A stretch of 64,000 bases of DNA from Streptomyces sp. JJ38 (GCF_019303475.1 NZ_JABLSI010000013.1:62001-126000), one strand, 5' to 3'; shown: positions 24,214 through 34,674, numbered from the stretch's first letter. Translations and numbers: made by a program. The notes: generated by a model from the letters alone, not told the origin.

Positions 24214-27200
24214 ATGGCCGCACAGCGGCATTCGGCAGGCAGCGGGGCGACCGAGCACCGCAGCGAACATTTCGTCATCGCCTTCCCCGGCTACAACCGG
24301 CCCTGGGCGTCCTGGATCGCCCGGCGGCTGGAGGCTTACCGCCATACGACCACCCTGCTCCGCTGGGACCCGCCCCGCGACGAGCCGCTGGAGTCGGCGT
24401 TCGCCGATCTTCTGCTGTCGGGCAGCCGGGTGATCCTGGTCCTGAGCGACTGGTTCTTCCAGCTCGGACCGCGCCGCGAGGGCGAGTGGAACGAGGTGCT
24501 GCGCGGCTATCTGCGCGACAACGCCGACCGGTTCGCCGCCGTCAGTCTCACCAACCGCACCCTGCTCCCGGCCACCACCGTCCTCCAGCCCGTCGATCTG
24601 TGGTCCGTCGGCGCGGACGAGGCCGAGTGGCGGCTGCTGACCCGGCTCGGGCTCCCCACGAACGCGCCGGAGCGCACGCTGGGCGGCGGTTCCCGCTACC
24701 CCAACGACCCGCCGGTCGTCTGGGGCGAGGTGCCGCTGCGCAACCCTCGTTTCACCGGCCGCGAGGACCTGCTGATGGTGCTTCAGCAGCGGCTGACCGA
24801 CACCCAGTACGGCATGGCGGCCTGCGCCCTCGTCGGGATGCCCGGCATCGGCAAGACGCAGCTGGCCGCCGAGTACGCGCACCGCTTCACACCGGACTAC
24901 GACGTCGTGTGGTGGATTCCCTCGGACCTGCGCGGCACGCTGCGCGAGCGGTACGGCGAACTCGCCCCCGAGCTCGGGCTGTCCGTCGGCACCGAGACCG
25001 GTGAGCGCATCCGCGTCGTGCGGGAGGCGCTGCGCCGGGGCGATCCCTACGGACGCTGGCTGCTCGTCTTCGACGGCTGGGACGATGTCGAGGGCGCCGA
25101 CGGGCTCCTCCCGCAGGGCTACAGCGGCCACGCCCTCATCACCTCCCGCAACCGGGACTGGGGCCGCACGGTCGACGTCCTGGAGGTGCCCGGATTCCAG
25201 CGGTACGAGTCGGCCGCCTATCTGATGCGCCGCGCCGCGCACGTCACCGTGAGCGATGCCGAACTCGTCGCCGAGGAGCACCGGGACGTCCCCCTGTCGC
25301 TGGCCCAGGCCGCGGCACTGCTGGACGAGACCAAGATGCCCGTCTCCGAGTACCTGCGCATGGTGCGGGACACCGTCACCCCCCTGCCGGGCCGGGCGGA
25401 GCTGGAGGGTTACTCCGACGCCTCCCTCACCTCCTGGTCGATCATGATCAACCGGCTGCGGGCGGCCCAGCCGCGCGCCGTCGAGCTGCTGACCCTGGCC
25501 ACCTGCTTCGCCCCGGGACGCATTCCGATCGGTCTCGTCCACGGCATCCCGCAGGGCGACCTCCCCGACCGGCTGTCGTGGATCGCCGAAGACCCGGCGG
25601 GCTGGTCCCGTGCTCTGGACGCCCTCGTCAACTACTCGGTCATCACCCGTGACAGCCGCAGCGCGGCGGCCGCCTCCAGCGGCGGGGAGCCCAGCCCCCG
25701 GCAGGAGACGATCCACATGCACCGGCTCGTCCACGAGGTGATGGGACGGCTGACGACCGCCGAGGACCGGGAGACCTACCGCAGGGTCGTGCGCAGGCTG
25801 CTTGCCGAGGCCGACCCGGGGCAGCCGCTGGAGGCCACCCAGTGGCCCCGGTACGCCGAGCTGCTGCCGCACCTGGAGCCCTCCGGGGCGCTGAGCAGCA
25901 CCCACCCCCGGGTCCAGGCCACGGTCCTCAACTGCCTCAGCTACTGCCTGCGGGCCGGAGAGTACGTGCTCGGCAGCCAGCTCGCCGAGCGCGTCCGCCA
26001 GCGCTGGTCGGAGTTCATGGAGCCCGACGCCCGGCGCATGCTGGAGCTCACCACCCAGCAGGGCAACATCCTGCGCAACATGGGGCACTTCCGCACCGCC
26101 TACGAGCTCGACCGCGGCATGCTGGAACGGCTGCGGGCCGCCGAGGAGCCCGACGTGCACTCGCTGCTGACGGCGCGGAACTGCTACGCCCAGGACCTGC
26201 ACTACCTCGGCCAGTACGAGGAGTCGCTGCAGCTCCAGCGCGAGGTGCTGGAGACGGCCCTGCAGGTGCGCGGCCCGGAGAACTACACCACCCTCACCAA
26301 CCGCCACAACCTGGCGCTCGCCCTGCGCATGCTCGGCCGCTACACCGAGGCCTACGAGATGGACGTCGAGACGCTGCGGCTGCGCGAGTCCCTGCTGCGC
26401 CCCCGGCACGCGGCGACGCTCTTCTCCGGCACCGCCTGCGCCCGTGACCTGCGGCTGATGGGCCGCTACCGGGACGCGCTCGCCCGCCAGGAGCTCGTCG
26501 TCCGGCTGCACCTCCAGGTGCTGGGGGCCCAGCACCCGCAGACGCTGGCGGCCCGCGCCAACCTGGTGTTGTGCGAACGGCGGGCCGGCAGCCCGCACCA
26601 GGAGGTCGGGCGGGTCATGGCGAGCCTGCTGGAGCAGTACGAGCAGGTCTACGGCGCCGCCCACCACCAGACGGCCGTCTTCCGCACCGACTACGCCAAC
26701 TACCTGCGCGAGCACGGCGACCTCGACCTCGCCCGGGACTACCTGGAGCAGGCGGCGGCCGTCTTCCGCAACGTCCTGGGGCCCGCCCACCCGATCACCA
26801 CCGGCATGCTGTCCAACGCGGGGCTCATCCTCCAGGCCGCCGGAGAGCGGGCCGAGGCCATGGCCGTCTTCGAGTCCGCCTACGCCGGGCTGGCCGCCAC
26901 CCTCGGCGACGACCACCCCTGGGTCCTGGGCTGCGCGCTCAACGCCGCACGCGGCCGCAACTTCAACGACCGGCTGGAGGACGCCGCCGAGCTCAGCCGG
27001 GACACCCTGCGCCGCTCGCGGCGGGTCCTGGGGGAGGACCACCCCATGACGCTCTCCGCGCAGACCGGGCTCGCGGCCGACCTGCGCTCGCTGCGCGAGC
27101 GGAAGGAGGCCGACAAGCAGGAGGAGGACGCCCTCCTGCGGCTCACCCGCACCCTCGGCCCCCAGCACCCGCACACGCTCTCCGCCCAGCGCCGGGTGCG

Positions 27201-27234
27201 GCCGTACTGGGACCTGGAGGCCACCATGGGCTGA
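24214..27234 (+). CDS. TIR/NB-ARC/TPR protein, FxSxx-COOH system type (FxsT-like)
   Basis: The 1006-aa protein has three parts. Residues about 19-150 form a diverged TIR-like domain (HFVIAFPGYNRPWASWIA, then SRVILVLSDWFFQLG). Residues about 175-500 form an NB-ARC STAND ATPase with Walker A GMPGIGKTQ (208-216), Walker B LLVFDGWDD (283-291) and ALITSRNRDW as sensor. Residues about 590-1000 are TPR repeats of the kinesin-light-chain type, with HPQTLAAR-like repeats. Such proteins accompany FxSxx peptides and act as signal-responsive ATPases. The ATG at 24214 is favoured by GAGGGAG eight bases upstream. A GTG at 24208 is possible. A strong hairpin follows the stop. Confidence 0.87.
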   Translation: MAAQRHSAGSGATEHRSEHFVIAFPGYNRPWASWIARRLEAYRHTTTLLRWDPPRDEPLESAFADLLLSGSRVILVLSDWFFQLGPRREGEWNEVLRGYLRDNADRFAAVSLTNRTLLPATTVLQPVDLWSVGADEAEWRLLTRLGLPTNAPERTLGGGSRYPNDPPVVWGEVPLRNPRFTGREDLLMVLQQRLTDTQYGMAACALVGMPGIGKTQLAAEYAHRFTPDYDVVWWIPSDLRGTLRERYGELAPELGLSVGTETGERIRVVREALRRGDPYGRWLLVFDGWDDVEGADGLLPQGYSGHALITSRNRDWGRTVDVLEVPGFQRYESAAYLMRRAAHVTVSDAELVAEEHRDVPLSLAQAAALLDETKMPVSEYLRMVRDTVTPLPGRAELEGYSDASLTSWSIMINRLRAAQPRAVELLTLATCFAPGRIPIGLVHGIPQGDLPDRLSWIAEDPAGWSRALDALVNYSVITRDSRSAAAASSGGEPSPRQETIHMHRLVHEVMGRLTTAEDRETYRRVVRRLLAEADPGQPLEATQWPRYAELLPHLEPSGALSSTHPRVQATVLNCLSYCLRAGEYVLGSQLAERVRQRWSEFMEPDARRMLELTTQQGNILRNMGHFRTAYELDRGMLERLRAAEEPDVHSLLTARNCYAQDLHYLGQYEESLQLQREVLETALQVRGPENYTTLTNRHNLALALRMLGRYTEAYEMDVETLRLRESLLRPRHAATLFSGTACARDLRLMGRYRDALARQELVVRLHLQVLGAQHPQTLAARANLVLCERRAGSPHQEVGRVMASLLEQYEQVYGAAHHQTAVFRTDYANYLREHGDLDLARDYLEQAAAVFRNVLGPAHPITTGMLSNAGLILQAAGERAEAMAVFESAYAGLAATLGDDHPWVLGCALNAARGRNFNDRLEDAAELSRDTLRRSRRVLGEDHPMTLSAQTGLAADLRSLRERKEADKQEEDALLRLTRTLGPQHPHTLSAQRRVRPYWDLEATMG

Positions 27235-27282
27235 GTGCCACGCCCTGCCCGGCACGTCCCCACGGGGCGTCCGGGGAAACGG

Positions 27283-27322
27283 CCCGGGGCCGGGCCTCTC
27301 CTGCGAGAGGCCCGGCCCCGGG
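27283..27322. terminator. Bidirectional hairpin after the FxsT-like gene
   Basis: A perfect 18-bp inverted repeat (CCCGGGGCCGGGCCTCTC and its complement) with a 4-nt CTGC loop lies between the convergent FxsT-like gene and kgd. Confidence 0.92.
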
Positions 27323-27353
27323 CGGGTTCCGGCCGCGGCGCGGCGCGGCGGCG

Positions 27354-30300
27354 TCAGATGTCGAAGACCTCCGACACCAGCTCCGTCTGCTCCTGAGCGT
27401 GCCGCTTCGGCGAGCCGACCGCCGGCGAGGAGGACGACGGACGGGAGACCCGGCGCAGCCGGTCCGCGTTGTCCGGCGCCGCGCCGATGATCAGGTCCAG
27501 GTGGTCCACCAGGTTCAGCGCGATGAACGGCCACGCACCCTGGTTGGCCGGCTCCTCCTGGGCCCACACGTACTTCTGGGCCTTGGTGAAGGGGGCCAGC
27601 GCCTCCTGGATCTCCTTGGCGGGCAGCGGGTAGAGCCGCTCGATGCGGATGAGCGCCGTGTCCGTCGCGCCGCGCTTGCGCCGCTCGGCGTCCAGGTCGT
27701 AGTAGACCTTGCCGGAGCAGAAGACGACCTTGCGGATCGCCTCGGCGCTCACCTCGCCGGAGTCGACGAGCGTGTCGCCGATGACCGGGCGGAAGCCGCC
27801 GCTGAGGAACTCCTCCGTCTTGGAGGCCGCTGCCTTGAGCCGGAGCATCGACTTCGGGGTGAAGACGACCAGCGGCTTGTGGTGCGGGTTGTGCACCTGC
27901 CAGCGCAGCAGGTGGAAGTAGTTCGACGGCAGCGTCGGCATCGCGACGGTCATGCTGTTCTGCGCGCAGAGCTGCAGGAACCGCTCGATGCGGGCCGAGG
28001 AGTGGTCCGGCCCCTGGCCCTCGTAGCCGTGCGGCAGCAGCAGGGTGACGCCGGAGGTCTGGCCCCACTTCTGCTCGGCCGAGGAGATGAACTCGTCGAC
28101 GATCGTCTGGGCGCCGTTGACGAAGTCGCCGAACTGCGCCTCCCACATCACCAGCGCCTCGGGGCGGGCCAGCGAGTAGCCGTACTCGAAGCCCATCGCC
28201 GCGAACTCGCTCAGCAGCGAGTCGTAGACGTTGAACCGCGCCTGGTCCTTGCCCAGGTACAGCAGCGGCGTGTAGTCGTCGCCGGTGTTCTGGTCGATGA
28301 GCACCGCGTGCCGCTGGCCGAAGGTGCCGCGGCGCGAGTCCTGGCCGGCCAGCCGCACCGGGGTGCCCTCCATCAGCAGCGAGCCGATGGCCAGCGTCTC
28401 GCCCATGCCCCAGTCGATCGTGCCGTCCTCGACCATCGCCATGCGGCGCTGGAGCTGCGGCAGCAGCCTCGGGTGGACGGCGATCCGGTCGGGGATGTTG
28501 ACCTGGGACTCGGCGATCCGCTTGACGACCTCCTCGCTGACGGCGGTGTCCAGCGCGACCGGGAACTCCGGCTTGACCGCCGGGGCCTCGGCGGCCTCGC
28601 CCGGCGTCACGGCGGCGGCCTCGCGGACCTCCGTGAACACCTTCTCCAGCTGCCCCTGGAAGTCCTGGAGCGCCTGCTCCGCCTCCTCCATCGTGATGTC
28701 GCCCCGGCCGATCAGCGACTCGGTGTACAGCTTGCGCACCGAGCGCTTCTTGTCGATCAGGTTGTACATCCGCGGCTGGGTGAACTGCGGGTTGTCGGTC
28801 TCGTTGTGACCGCGGCGGCGGTAGCAGACGAGGTCGATGACGACGTCCTTGTTGAACGCCTGGCGGAACTCGAAGGCGAGCCGGCCGACGCGGACCACGG
28901 CCTCCGGGTCGTCCCCGTTGACGTGGAAGATCGGGGCCTCGATCATCCGTGCCACGTCGGTGCAGTACATCGACGAGCGGGCCGCCTCGGGCGCGGCGGT
29001 GAAGCCGACCTGGTTGTTGATGACGATGTGCACCGTGCCGCCGGTGCGGTAACCGCGCAGCTGGGACATGTTCAGCGTCTCGGCCACGACGCCCTGGCCG
29101 GCGAAGGCCGCGTCGCCGTGGAGCTGGACCGGCAGGACGGTGAAGTCCGTGCCGCCCTTGCCGATGATGTCCTGCTTGGCACGGGCCACGCCCTCGACGA
29201 CCGGGTCCACGGCCTCCAGGTGGGAGGGGTTCGCGGTGAGCGAGACGTTGATCTTCTCGCCGTCCAGGCCCGTGAACTCGCCCTCGGCGCCGAGGTGGTA
29301 CTTCACGTCGCCGGAGCCGTGCATCGACTTCGGGTCGAGGTTGCCCTCGAACTCGCGGAAGATCTGCGCGTAGGACTTGCCGACGATGTTGGCCAGCACG
29401 TTCAGCCGGCCGCGGTGCGGCATGCCGATGACGACCTCGTCCAGCCGGGACTCGGCGGCGGAGTCGATGACGGCGTCGAGCAGCGGGATGACGGACTCGC
29501 CGCCCTCCAGCGAGAACCGCTTCTGGCCGACGTACTTCGTCTGCAGGAACGTCTCGAACGCCTCGGCCGCGTTCAGCCGCCGCAGGATGCGCAGCTGCTC
29601 CTCGCGCTCGGGCGAGGTGTGCGGGCGCTCGACCCGGTCCTGGATCCACTTGCGCTGCTTCGGGTCCTGGATGTGCATGTACTCGATGCCGGTGGTGCGG
29701 CAGTACGAGTCGCGCAGGACGCCGAGGATGTCGCGCAGCTTGAGCATCGACTTGCCGGCGAAGCCGCCGACGGCGAACTCGCGCTCCAGGTCCCACAGGG
29801 TCAGCCCGTGGGAGGCGATGTCCAGGTCGGGGTGCTTGCGCTGCTTGTACTCCAGCGGGTCGGTGTCGGCCATGACGTGGCCGCGCACCCGGTAGGAGTG
29901 GATCAGGTCGAAGACGCGGGCGGCCTTGGTGACCTCGTCGTCGTGGGAGACGTCGATGTCCTGGTTCCAGCGCACGGGCTCGTACGGGATGCGCAGGGAC
30001 TCGAAGATCTCGTCGTAGAAGTCGTTCTGCCCCAGCAGGAGCTGGTGCATCTGGCGCAGGAACTCGCCGGAGGCCGCGCCCTGGATGACCCGGTGGTCGT
30101 AGGTCGAGGTGAGCGTCATCACCTTGGAGACGCCCAGCTTGTTCAGGGTGTCCTGGGAGGCGCCCTGGAACTCGGCCGGGTACTCCATCGCGCCGACACC
30201 GACGATCAGGCCCTGCCCGGGCATCAGTCGCGGCACGGAGTGCACGGTGCCGATGCCGCCCGGGTTGGTGAGGGAGGCGGTGACGCCGGTGAAGTCGTCC

Positions 30301-31199
30301 ATCGTCAGCTTGCCGTCGCGGGCGCGGCGGACGATGTCCTCGTAGGCCTGCCAGAACTCGAAGAAGGTGAGCGTCTCGGCCCGCTTGATCGCGGCGACGA
30401 CGAGCTGGCGATCGCCGTTCGGCTTCACCAGGTCGATGGCCAGGCCCAGGTTCACGTGCTCCGGCTTGACCAGCGTGGGCTTGCCGTCCTTCTCGGTGAA
30501 CGAGTGGTTCATCGAGGGCATCGCCTTCAGCGCCTGCACCATGGCGTAGCCGATGAGGTGCGTGAAGGACACCTTGCCGCCGCGGGCGCGCTTGAGGTGG
30601 TTGTTGATGACGATGCGGTTGTCGAAGAGCAGCTTCACCGGGACGGCGCGCACGGACGTGGCCGTGGGCAGCTCCAGCGAGGCGTTCATGTTCTTCGCGA
30701 CGGCGGCGCCGGGCCCGCGCAGCGTGACGTACTCGGGCCCCGTGCTCTCCTCGGTGGGAGCCGGCTTGGGCTTCGGCTGCTCCTTCGGGGTGGCGGCCCG
30801 CGTCTTCGGGGCCGCCTTCGGCTCCGCCTTCGGGGCGGCCTCGGTGGCCCGGGGGGGCGCGGGTGCGGCCTCCGCCGGCCGTGCCGGGGCCGCGGGGGCC
30901 TGGGCCGGGGCGGCCGGGGGCGGAGCCACAGCGGGCTGCACGTCGGCGGCCGGCGCGGGCCGGGCCTGCGTGGGGGCGGCGGCTGCGGGAGTCTGGGGCT
31001 CTCCGCTCGTCGTCTTGCCCGGCTTGTAGTCGGCGAAGAAATCCCACCAAGCCCGGTCAACCGAGTGCGGGTCCTGGAGGTACTGCTGGTAGATCTCGTC
31101 GACGAGCCACTCGTTGGGACCAAAACCGGTGGCCGGGCTCTTGCTTTGCCCGTCCTGGTCGGTCGAGATGCTCGAGGTGTTCGGGGACTGTGACGACAC
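27354..31199 (-). CDS. kgd: Multifunctional 2-oxoglutarate decarboxylase/dehydrogenase (E1o with E2-like domain)
   Basis: The 1281-aa enzyme converts 2-oxoglutarate in the TCA cycle. It has an N-terminal helix [20 protein letters not shown], a Pro/Ala-rich linker, an E2-like acyltransferase domain (catalytic [13 protein letters not shown]), and then the thiamine-diphosphate E1 module. The E1 part includes [40 protein letters not shown] and [13 protein letters not shown]. Actinobacterial Kgd has exactly this fusion and uses it with a separate lipoyl protein. The GTG start at 31199 was chosen because the protein then begins with the family-typical Ser/Thr-rich leader. A longer in-frame extension to 31352 lacks this support. 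In related species Kgd is controlled by the FHA protein GarA; that partner is not in the window. Confidence 0.96.
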   Translation of the reverse strand: MSSQSPNTSSISTDQDGQSKSPATGFGPNEWLVDEIYQQYLQDPHSVDRAWWDFFADYKPGKTTSGEPQTPAAAAPTQARPAPAADVQPAVAPPPAAPAQAPAAPARPAEAAPAPPRATEAAPKAEPKAAPKTRAATPKEQPKPKPAPTEESTGPEYVTLRGPGAAVAKNMNASLELPTATSVRAVPVKLLFDNRIVINNHLKRARGGKVSFTHLIGYAMVQALKAMPSMNHSFTEKDGKPTLVKPEHVNLGLAIDLVKPNGDRQLVVAAIKRAETLTFFEFWQAYEDIVRRARDGKLTMDDFTGVTASLTNPGGIGTVHSVPRLMPGQGLIVGVGAMEYPAEFQGASQDTLNKLGVSKVMTLTSTYDHRVIQGAASGEFLRQMHQLLLGQNDFYDEIFESLRIPYEPVRWNQDIDVSHDDEVTKAARVFDLIHSYRVRGHVMADTDPLEYKQRKHPDLDIASHGLTLWDLEREFAVGGFAGKSMLKLRDILGVLRDSYCRTTGIEYMHIQDPKQRKWIQDRVERPHTSPEREEQLRILRRLNAAEAFETFLQTKYVGQKRFSLEGGESVIPLLDAVIDSAAESRLDEVVIGMPHRGRLNVLANIVGKSYAQIFREFEGNLDPKSMHGSGDVKYHLGAEGEFTGLDGEKINVSLTANPSHLEAVDPVVEGVARAKQDIIGKGGTDFTVLPVQLHGDAAFAGQGVVAETLNMSQLRGYRTGGTVHIVINNQVGFTAAPEAARSSMYCTDVARMIEAPIFHVNGDDPEAVVRVGRLAFEFRQAFNKDVVIDLVCYRRRGHNETDNPQFTQPRMYNLIDKKRSVRKLYTESLIGRGDITMEEAEQALQDFQGQLEKVFTEVREAAAVTPGEAAEAPAVKPEFPVALDTAVSEEVVKRIAESQVNIPDRIAVHPRLLPQLQRRMAMVEDGTIDWGMGETLAIGSLLMEGTPVRLAGQDSRRGTFGQRHAVLIDQNTGDDYTPLLYLGKDQARFNVYDSLLSEFAAMGFEYGYSLARPEALVMWEAQFGDFVNGAQTIVDEFISSAEQKWGQTSGVTLLLPHGYEGQGPDHSSARIERFLQLCAQNSMTVAMPTLPSNYFHLLRWQVHNPHHKPLVVFTPKSMLRLKAAASKTEEFLSGGFRPVIGDTLVDSGEVSAEAIRKVVFCSGKVYYDLDAERRKRGATDTALIRIERLYPLPAKEIQEALAPFTKAQKYVWAQEEPANQGAWPFIALNLVDHLDLIIGAAPDNADRLRRVSRPSSSSPAVGSPKRHAQEQTELVSEVFDI

Positions 31200-31505
31200 G
31201 GCGGCAACCGCCCTCTTCCGCTTCACATGGTGGTGGACAGCGGAAATAAAGGCTACGCCTCCGATGCGCTTCGGTGCAGTCCGGACCGGCCAGTCGTCGT
31301 GTACGTCACATCTCGGCGTGTGTTTCAGGGCACGGTGAGGTGGGAAAGACAATTGATTTTGACCGTTCCGGGTACACGAACCCGGGGCTGTGGCGGGAGA
31401 CTGCCACAGCCTTTCGAAGGCGTCGCCGGTTCACGCGGACTTCACGCCGTGGACGCCACGGCGCCCGACGGCGGCCCGCCGGCGGACGTCGGCGTCGAGC
31501 CTACG
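31200..31505. other. 306-bp region upstream of kgd
   Basis: This gap carries the kgd promoter region and the 3' end of the sensor-kinase operon. I see a weak 6-bp stem (CCGGGT/ACCCGG) near 31369-31386 and otherwise no clear operator, terminator or RNA. Confidence 0.4.
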
Positions 31506-32666
31506 TCAACCCCGCACCCGGCCGAGACCCGGAAGGATGACGACCATCCGGCATCCCCGGGACGACTCGGCGACCCTGATCCGGCCCCCGTGCAGATTCA
31601 CCGCCCACCGGGCGATCGCCAGGCCGAGCCCCGTCCCGCCGTCGCCCGCCTGGGCGCTCGCCGTCCGCCCGAACCGCTCGAAGACCCGCTCCCGGTCCGG
31701 CTCGGGGATGCCGGGCCCCTCGTCCTGCACCTCCAGCACCAGGCTCTGCGGCTGCCGCCCCGGGCGGGCCGCGACGCTCACCCGGCCGTGCGGCGGACTG
31801 TGCTTGACGGCGTTGTCGATGAGATTGGCCACGACCTGGTGGAGCCGCGCCGTGTCGGCGTGGGCGGTCAGCTCCGGCGGCGAGACGTCCAGGTGCAGGT
31901 GCACGTCGGTGCGCGCGTGGCCCTGGCCCTTGCTCATGTTCGCCTCCTTGAGCACGTTGGCCAGATAGGGCCACACCTCGAAGCGGCGGACGTGCAGGGG
32001 TACGACGCCGTGGTCCAGCCGGGAGAGGTCGAGCAGCTGCTCCACCAGCCCGCCCAGCCGCTCCGTCTGCCGCAGGGCGGTGCGCATCGTCTCCGGATCG
32101 GCCTGCGAGACGCCGTCCACCACGTTCTCCAGCACCGCGCGCAGGGCGGCGATCGGCGTGCGCAGCTCGTGTGAGACGTTGGCCACCAGCTCCTTGCGGT
32201 GCCGGTCGGCGGCCTCCAGGTCGGCGGCCATCCGGTTGAACGTCGCCCCCAGCTCGCCCAGCTCGTCCCGGCGGTCGAAGCACACCCGGCGGGCGTAGTC
32301 CCCGAGCGCCATGGCCCGGGCGGCGTCCGTCAGCTCGTCCAGCGGGGCGGCCAGCCGCTGGGCCACGAACTGGGTGATCAGCAGCGAGGCGATGACCGCC
32401 AGAATGACGATCATGCGCAGCTCGATCGCCACGTTGAGCGCGACGAGGATCAGGAACGTGGTGATCCCCACCGAGGTGCTCACCAGCCAGCCGAGAGCAC
32501 CCTTGACCGAGCGGAACGGGTCCACGTGGCGCAGGGCCAGCCAGACCCTGGTCCGCAGCGACGGCTCCGCCCGGTCGGCGCGCTCGGCCCGGCGGGCCCG
32601 CGCGGCCGGACCCCGCCGTCGCCGCGTGGCCGCCGGCCGGAAGCCGTGCACGCCCGGGTCAGACAC
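31506..32666 (-). CDS. Membrane sensor histidine kinase
   Basis: The 386-aa protein has an Arg-rich cytoplasmic N-terminus, two close hydrophobic segments (about residues 58-82 and 84-102) with almost no loop between them, and a HAMP-like linker (RLAAPLDELTDAARAMALGD). The DHp helix follows with phosphoacceptor His166 (ANVSHELRTPIA). The ATPase boxes are NLIDNAVKHSPP, DEGPGIPE and GGTGLGLAIARW. The lack of an extracellular loop suggests it senses the membrane or an internal signal. The GTG start at 32666 overlaps the end of the response-regulator gene by 8 bases. The partner is the adjacent regulator. Confidence 0.92.
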   Translation of the reverse strand: MSDPGVHGFRPAATRRRRGPAARARRAERADRAEPSLRTRVWLALRHVDPFRSVKGALGWLVSTSVGITTFLILVALNVAIELRMIVILAVIASLLITQFVAQRLAAPLDELTDAARAMALGDYARRVCFDRRDELGELGATFNRMAADLEAADRHRKELVANVSHELRTPIAALRAVLENVVDGVSQADPETMRTALRQTERLGGLVEQLLDLSRLDHGVVPLHVRRFEVWPYLANVLKEANMSKGQGHARTDVHLHLDVSPPELTAHADTARLHQVVANLIDNAVKHSPPHGRVSVAARPGRQPQSLVLEVQDEGPGIPEPDRERVFERFGRTASAQAGDGGTGLGLAIARWAVNLHGGRIRVAESSRGCRMVVILPGLGRVRG

Positions 32667-33423
32667 CGTCGGCGGCGGGCGCCGGGGACTCCAGGGCGTA
32701 GCCCACGCCGTGGACCGTCCTGATGCGTTCGGCACCGATCTTCCGCCGCAGTGCCTTGATGTGCGAGTCGACGGTGCGGGTGCCGGAGGCGTCCGTCCAG
32801 TCCCAGACCTCCGCCAGGAGCTGCTCCCGGGACAGGACGGCACGCGGCGAGTTCGCCAGGCACACCAGCAGGTCGAACTCCGTCGGCGTGAGGTGTACGT
32901 CCTGACCGGTCACGCGGACCCGGCGCTGGGCGTGGTCGATCTCCAGTTCGCCCAGCCGCAGCGAGCCCGCGGGCGGCACCGAGGCGGCCTGGGCGGCCCG
33001 CTCCACGCGGCGCAGCAGCACATGGACGCGCGCCGCCAGCTCCCGCATCGAGAACGGCTTCGTCATGTAGTCGTCGGCGCCCACGCCGAGGCCCACGAGC
33101 ATGTCCGTCTCGTCGTCCCGCGCGGTCAGCATGAGCACCGGCACCGGTCGTCTGGCCTGGACCCGACGGCACACCTCGAGACCGTCGTAGCCGGGCAGCA
33201 TGACGTCCAGGACCAGCAGCTCCGGGCTCCAGCTCTCGGCCGCCGCCACCGCGGCCGGCCCGTCGGCCGCGGTCTGCACGGCGAATCCCTCCGCGCGCAG
33301 CCGGGCGGCGACCGCCTCCACGATGGTCGGATCGTCCTCGACCACCAGGATGCGGCGCTGCGCTCCGGGCGTGGCCGCCGCTCCCGCACCGGCCTGGCCG
33401 TGCCCCGTGTTCGTGTGCTCCAT
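32659..33423 (-). CDS. OmpR-type response regulator
   Basis: The 254-aa protein has an N-terminal receiver domain with RILVVEDDP, phosphoacceptor Asp73 in LLVLDVMLPG and the conserved Lys in MTKPFSM. The C-terminal OmpR/PhoB winged helix includes LTPTEFDLLVCLANSP and SGTRTVDSHIKALRRKIG. It is first in the operon and is translationally coupled to the kinase. It begins with about 20 disordered residues. The target genes are unknown. The divergent rhomboid-like gene is one candidate. Confidence 0.95.
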   Translation of the reverse strand: MEHTNTGHGQAGAGAAATPGAQRRILVVEDDPTIVEAVAARLRAEGFAVQTAADGPAAVAAAESWSPELLVLDVMLPGYDGLEVCRRVQARRPVPVLMLTARDDETDMLVGLGVGADDYMTKPFSMRELAARVHVLLRRVERAAQAASVPPAGSLRLGELEIDHAQRRVRVTGQDVHLTPTEFDLLVCLANSPRAVLSREQLLAEVWDWTDASGTRTVDSHIKALRRKIGAERIRTVHGVGYALESPAPAADGV

Positions 33424-33644
33424 CTGCCCCGCCTGCCTGTGCCCTACCGAGGTGTGTGGCAGAAGCGTACGGGTGCCGCGCCGCACCGGGCCATGCCGGG
33501 CCCACCCGCCCGGTTTCCGGCCATGACATGCGCTCACGGCCGGTTGACAGGTGTGGCGCCGACCACTGACATTGACCGAGGACCGGGACGTGGGCGGGCC
33601 CGGCCCGCTTGAGCACGTGCCCGCACAGGGAAGGAGCCCGGTCG

Positions 33645-34475
33645 ATGCGGACCACAGTACGGGCGGCGTCACGCGTCCGGGCCGCGGCCGGCGAGGGTGC
33701 CCCCGCCCCGCAGCCCCCCTCGGCCGGGCGGGCGGGCCGCCCCGCGGGCGCCTCCGGCACCTCCGCCCCGTCCGGCGCGGACGGGGCGGGCAGCCCGCCG
33801 AGGCCGCCGCACCTGCCCCCACACCGCCACCTGGCCCGGCTCCTGCCGGACCCCAAGGGCACCCCGTTCACGTTCTGCTACCTGCTGCTCCTGATCGGGA
33901 CGACGCTGCTCACGGAGTTCGGCGACCCGGAGGTCGTCGGCCGCTGGCTGGCCGGCTCCAGCACCGACGTCGAGCACCTGGCCAAGGAGCCGCTGTTCGT
34001 GCTCTTCGCCAGCGCGCTGTTCTACAACGGGCCGCTGCTGGCTCCGATCGCCTTCGGCTTCGTCTTCGCCCTGACGGGGCTGGAGCGCCGCGTCGGCGGC
34101 TGGCGGACGGCGGCCGTCTTCATCGCCGGGCACGTCCTGGCCACGCTGGCCACCCAGCTCACCGTCGCGGCGGCCGTCGCGCTCGACCACCTGCCGCGCT
34201 CCTCCCTCACCCGGCTGGACTACGGCATCAGCTGCGGTGTCCTGGCCTGCGCGGGCGCCCTCGCGGGCGTGCTCTACGTCACCTGGCTGCGCTGGCTGCT
34301 GCTGGCCGGGCTCACCACCGTCGTCATCGCCGACCTCGTCACCCTGACGGACCCGGTCACCGACTGGAGCCATCTGCTGGCGCTCCTGACCGGCATCGCC
34401 CTGTGGCCCCTCCTGCGCCGCTACCAGCGCCTGGGCTCGGCCGCGCGCCTGTCCGGTGGTGGCTCGGCCGCGTAA
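33645..34475 (+). CDS. Rhomboid-like membrane protein
   Basis: The 276-aa protein has a 65-residue Pro/Ala/Gly-rich cytoplasmic N-terminus and about six hydrophobic segments. A candidate nucleophile Ser196 sits in DYGISCGVLACAGAL and a candidate general-base His243 in TDWSHLLALLTG. The spacing suits the Ser-His dyad of rhomboid proteases, though GISCG differs from the usual GxSG/A. It may be active or a pseudoprotease. The ATG at 33645 follows AAGGAGCC. It is divergent from the two-component operon. Confidence 0.8.
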   Translation: MRTTVRAASRVRAAAGEGAPAPQPPSAGRAGRPAGASGTSAPSGADGAGSPPRPPHLPPHRHLARLLPDPKGTPFTFCYLLLLIGTTLLTEFGDPEVVGRWLAGSSTDVEHLAKEPLFVLFASALFYNGPLLAPIAFGFVFALTGLERRVGGWRTAAVFIAGHVLATLATQLTVAAAVALDHLPRSSLTRLDYGISCGVLACAGALAGVLYVTWLRWLLLAGLTTVVIADLVTLTDPVTDWSHLLALLTGIALWPLLRRYQRLGSAARLSGGGSAA

Positions 34476-34618
34476 GGGGCGCCTCCTGCGCTGTGGGCTG
34501 CGCTCGCCAGCCCTGCGCCGCAGCGCCAGACCTCCCCAGCGAGCTCGGATTCCCACCCTCCACGTCCGCTCCTGGCGAACGGCGTCCGGGACGGGGAACA
34601 CCCCGAGCGCCCGCGGCA

Positions 34619-34652
34619 TTGACATCGGCACACGTGAGCCGTCCAGGCTCAA
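34619..34652 (+). promoter_or_regulatory. HAIR-like HspR operator over the lon promoter
   Basis: GTGAG-N9-CTCAA at 34634-34652 matches the HAIR element (TTGAG-N9-CTCAA) except for one base. It begins 41 bp upstream of the lon start codon. A TTGACA (34619-34624) with a possible CAGGCT 19 nt downstream would place the operator over the -10 region. HspR is known to repress lon in Streptomyces lividans through this type of site. Confidence 0.68.
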
Positions 34653-34674
34653 CTTGTCTGCCGAGGGAAAGGTC

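Noticed and set aside
24190-31050. A 2286-codon minus-strand frame spanning the FxsT-like gene and part of kgd
   Set aside because: It is a GC-bias shadow. Its sequence is Gly/Arg/Pro-rich without domains, and the real genes in this span have clear motifs in other frames.
26571-31193. A 1540-codon plus-strand frame opposite kgd
   Set aside because: It is antisense to the well-supported kgd reading frame and has the low-complexity composition of a bias artefact.
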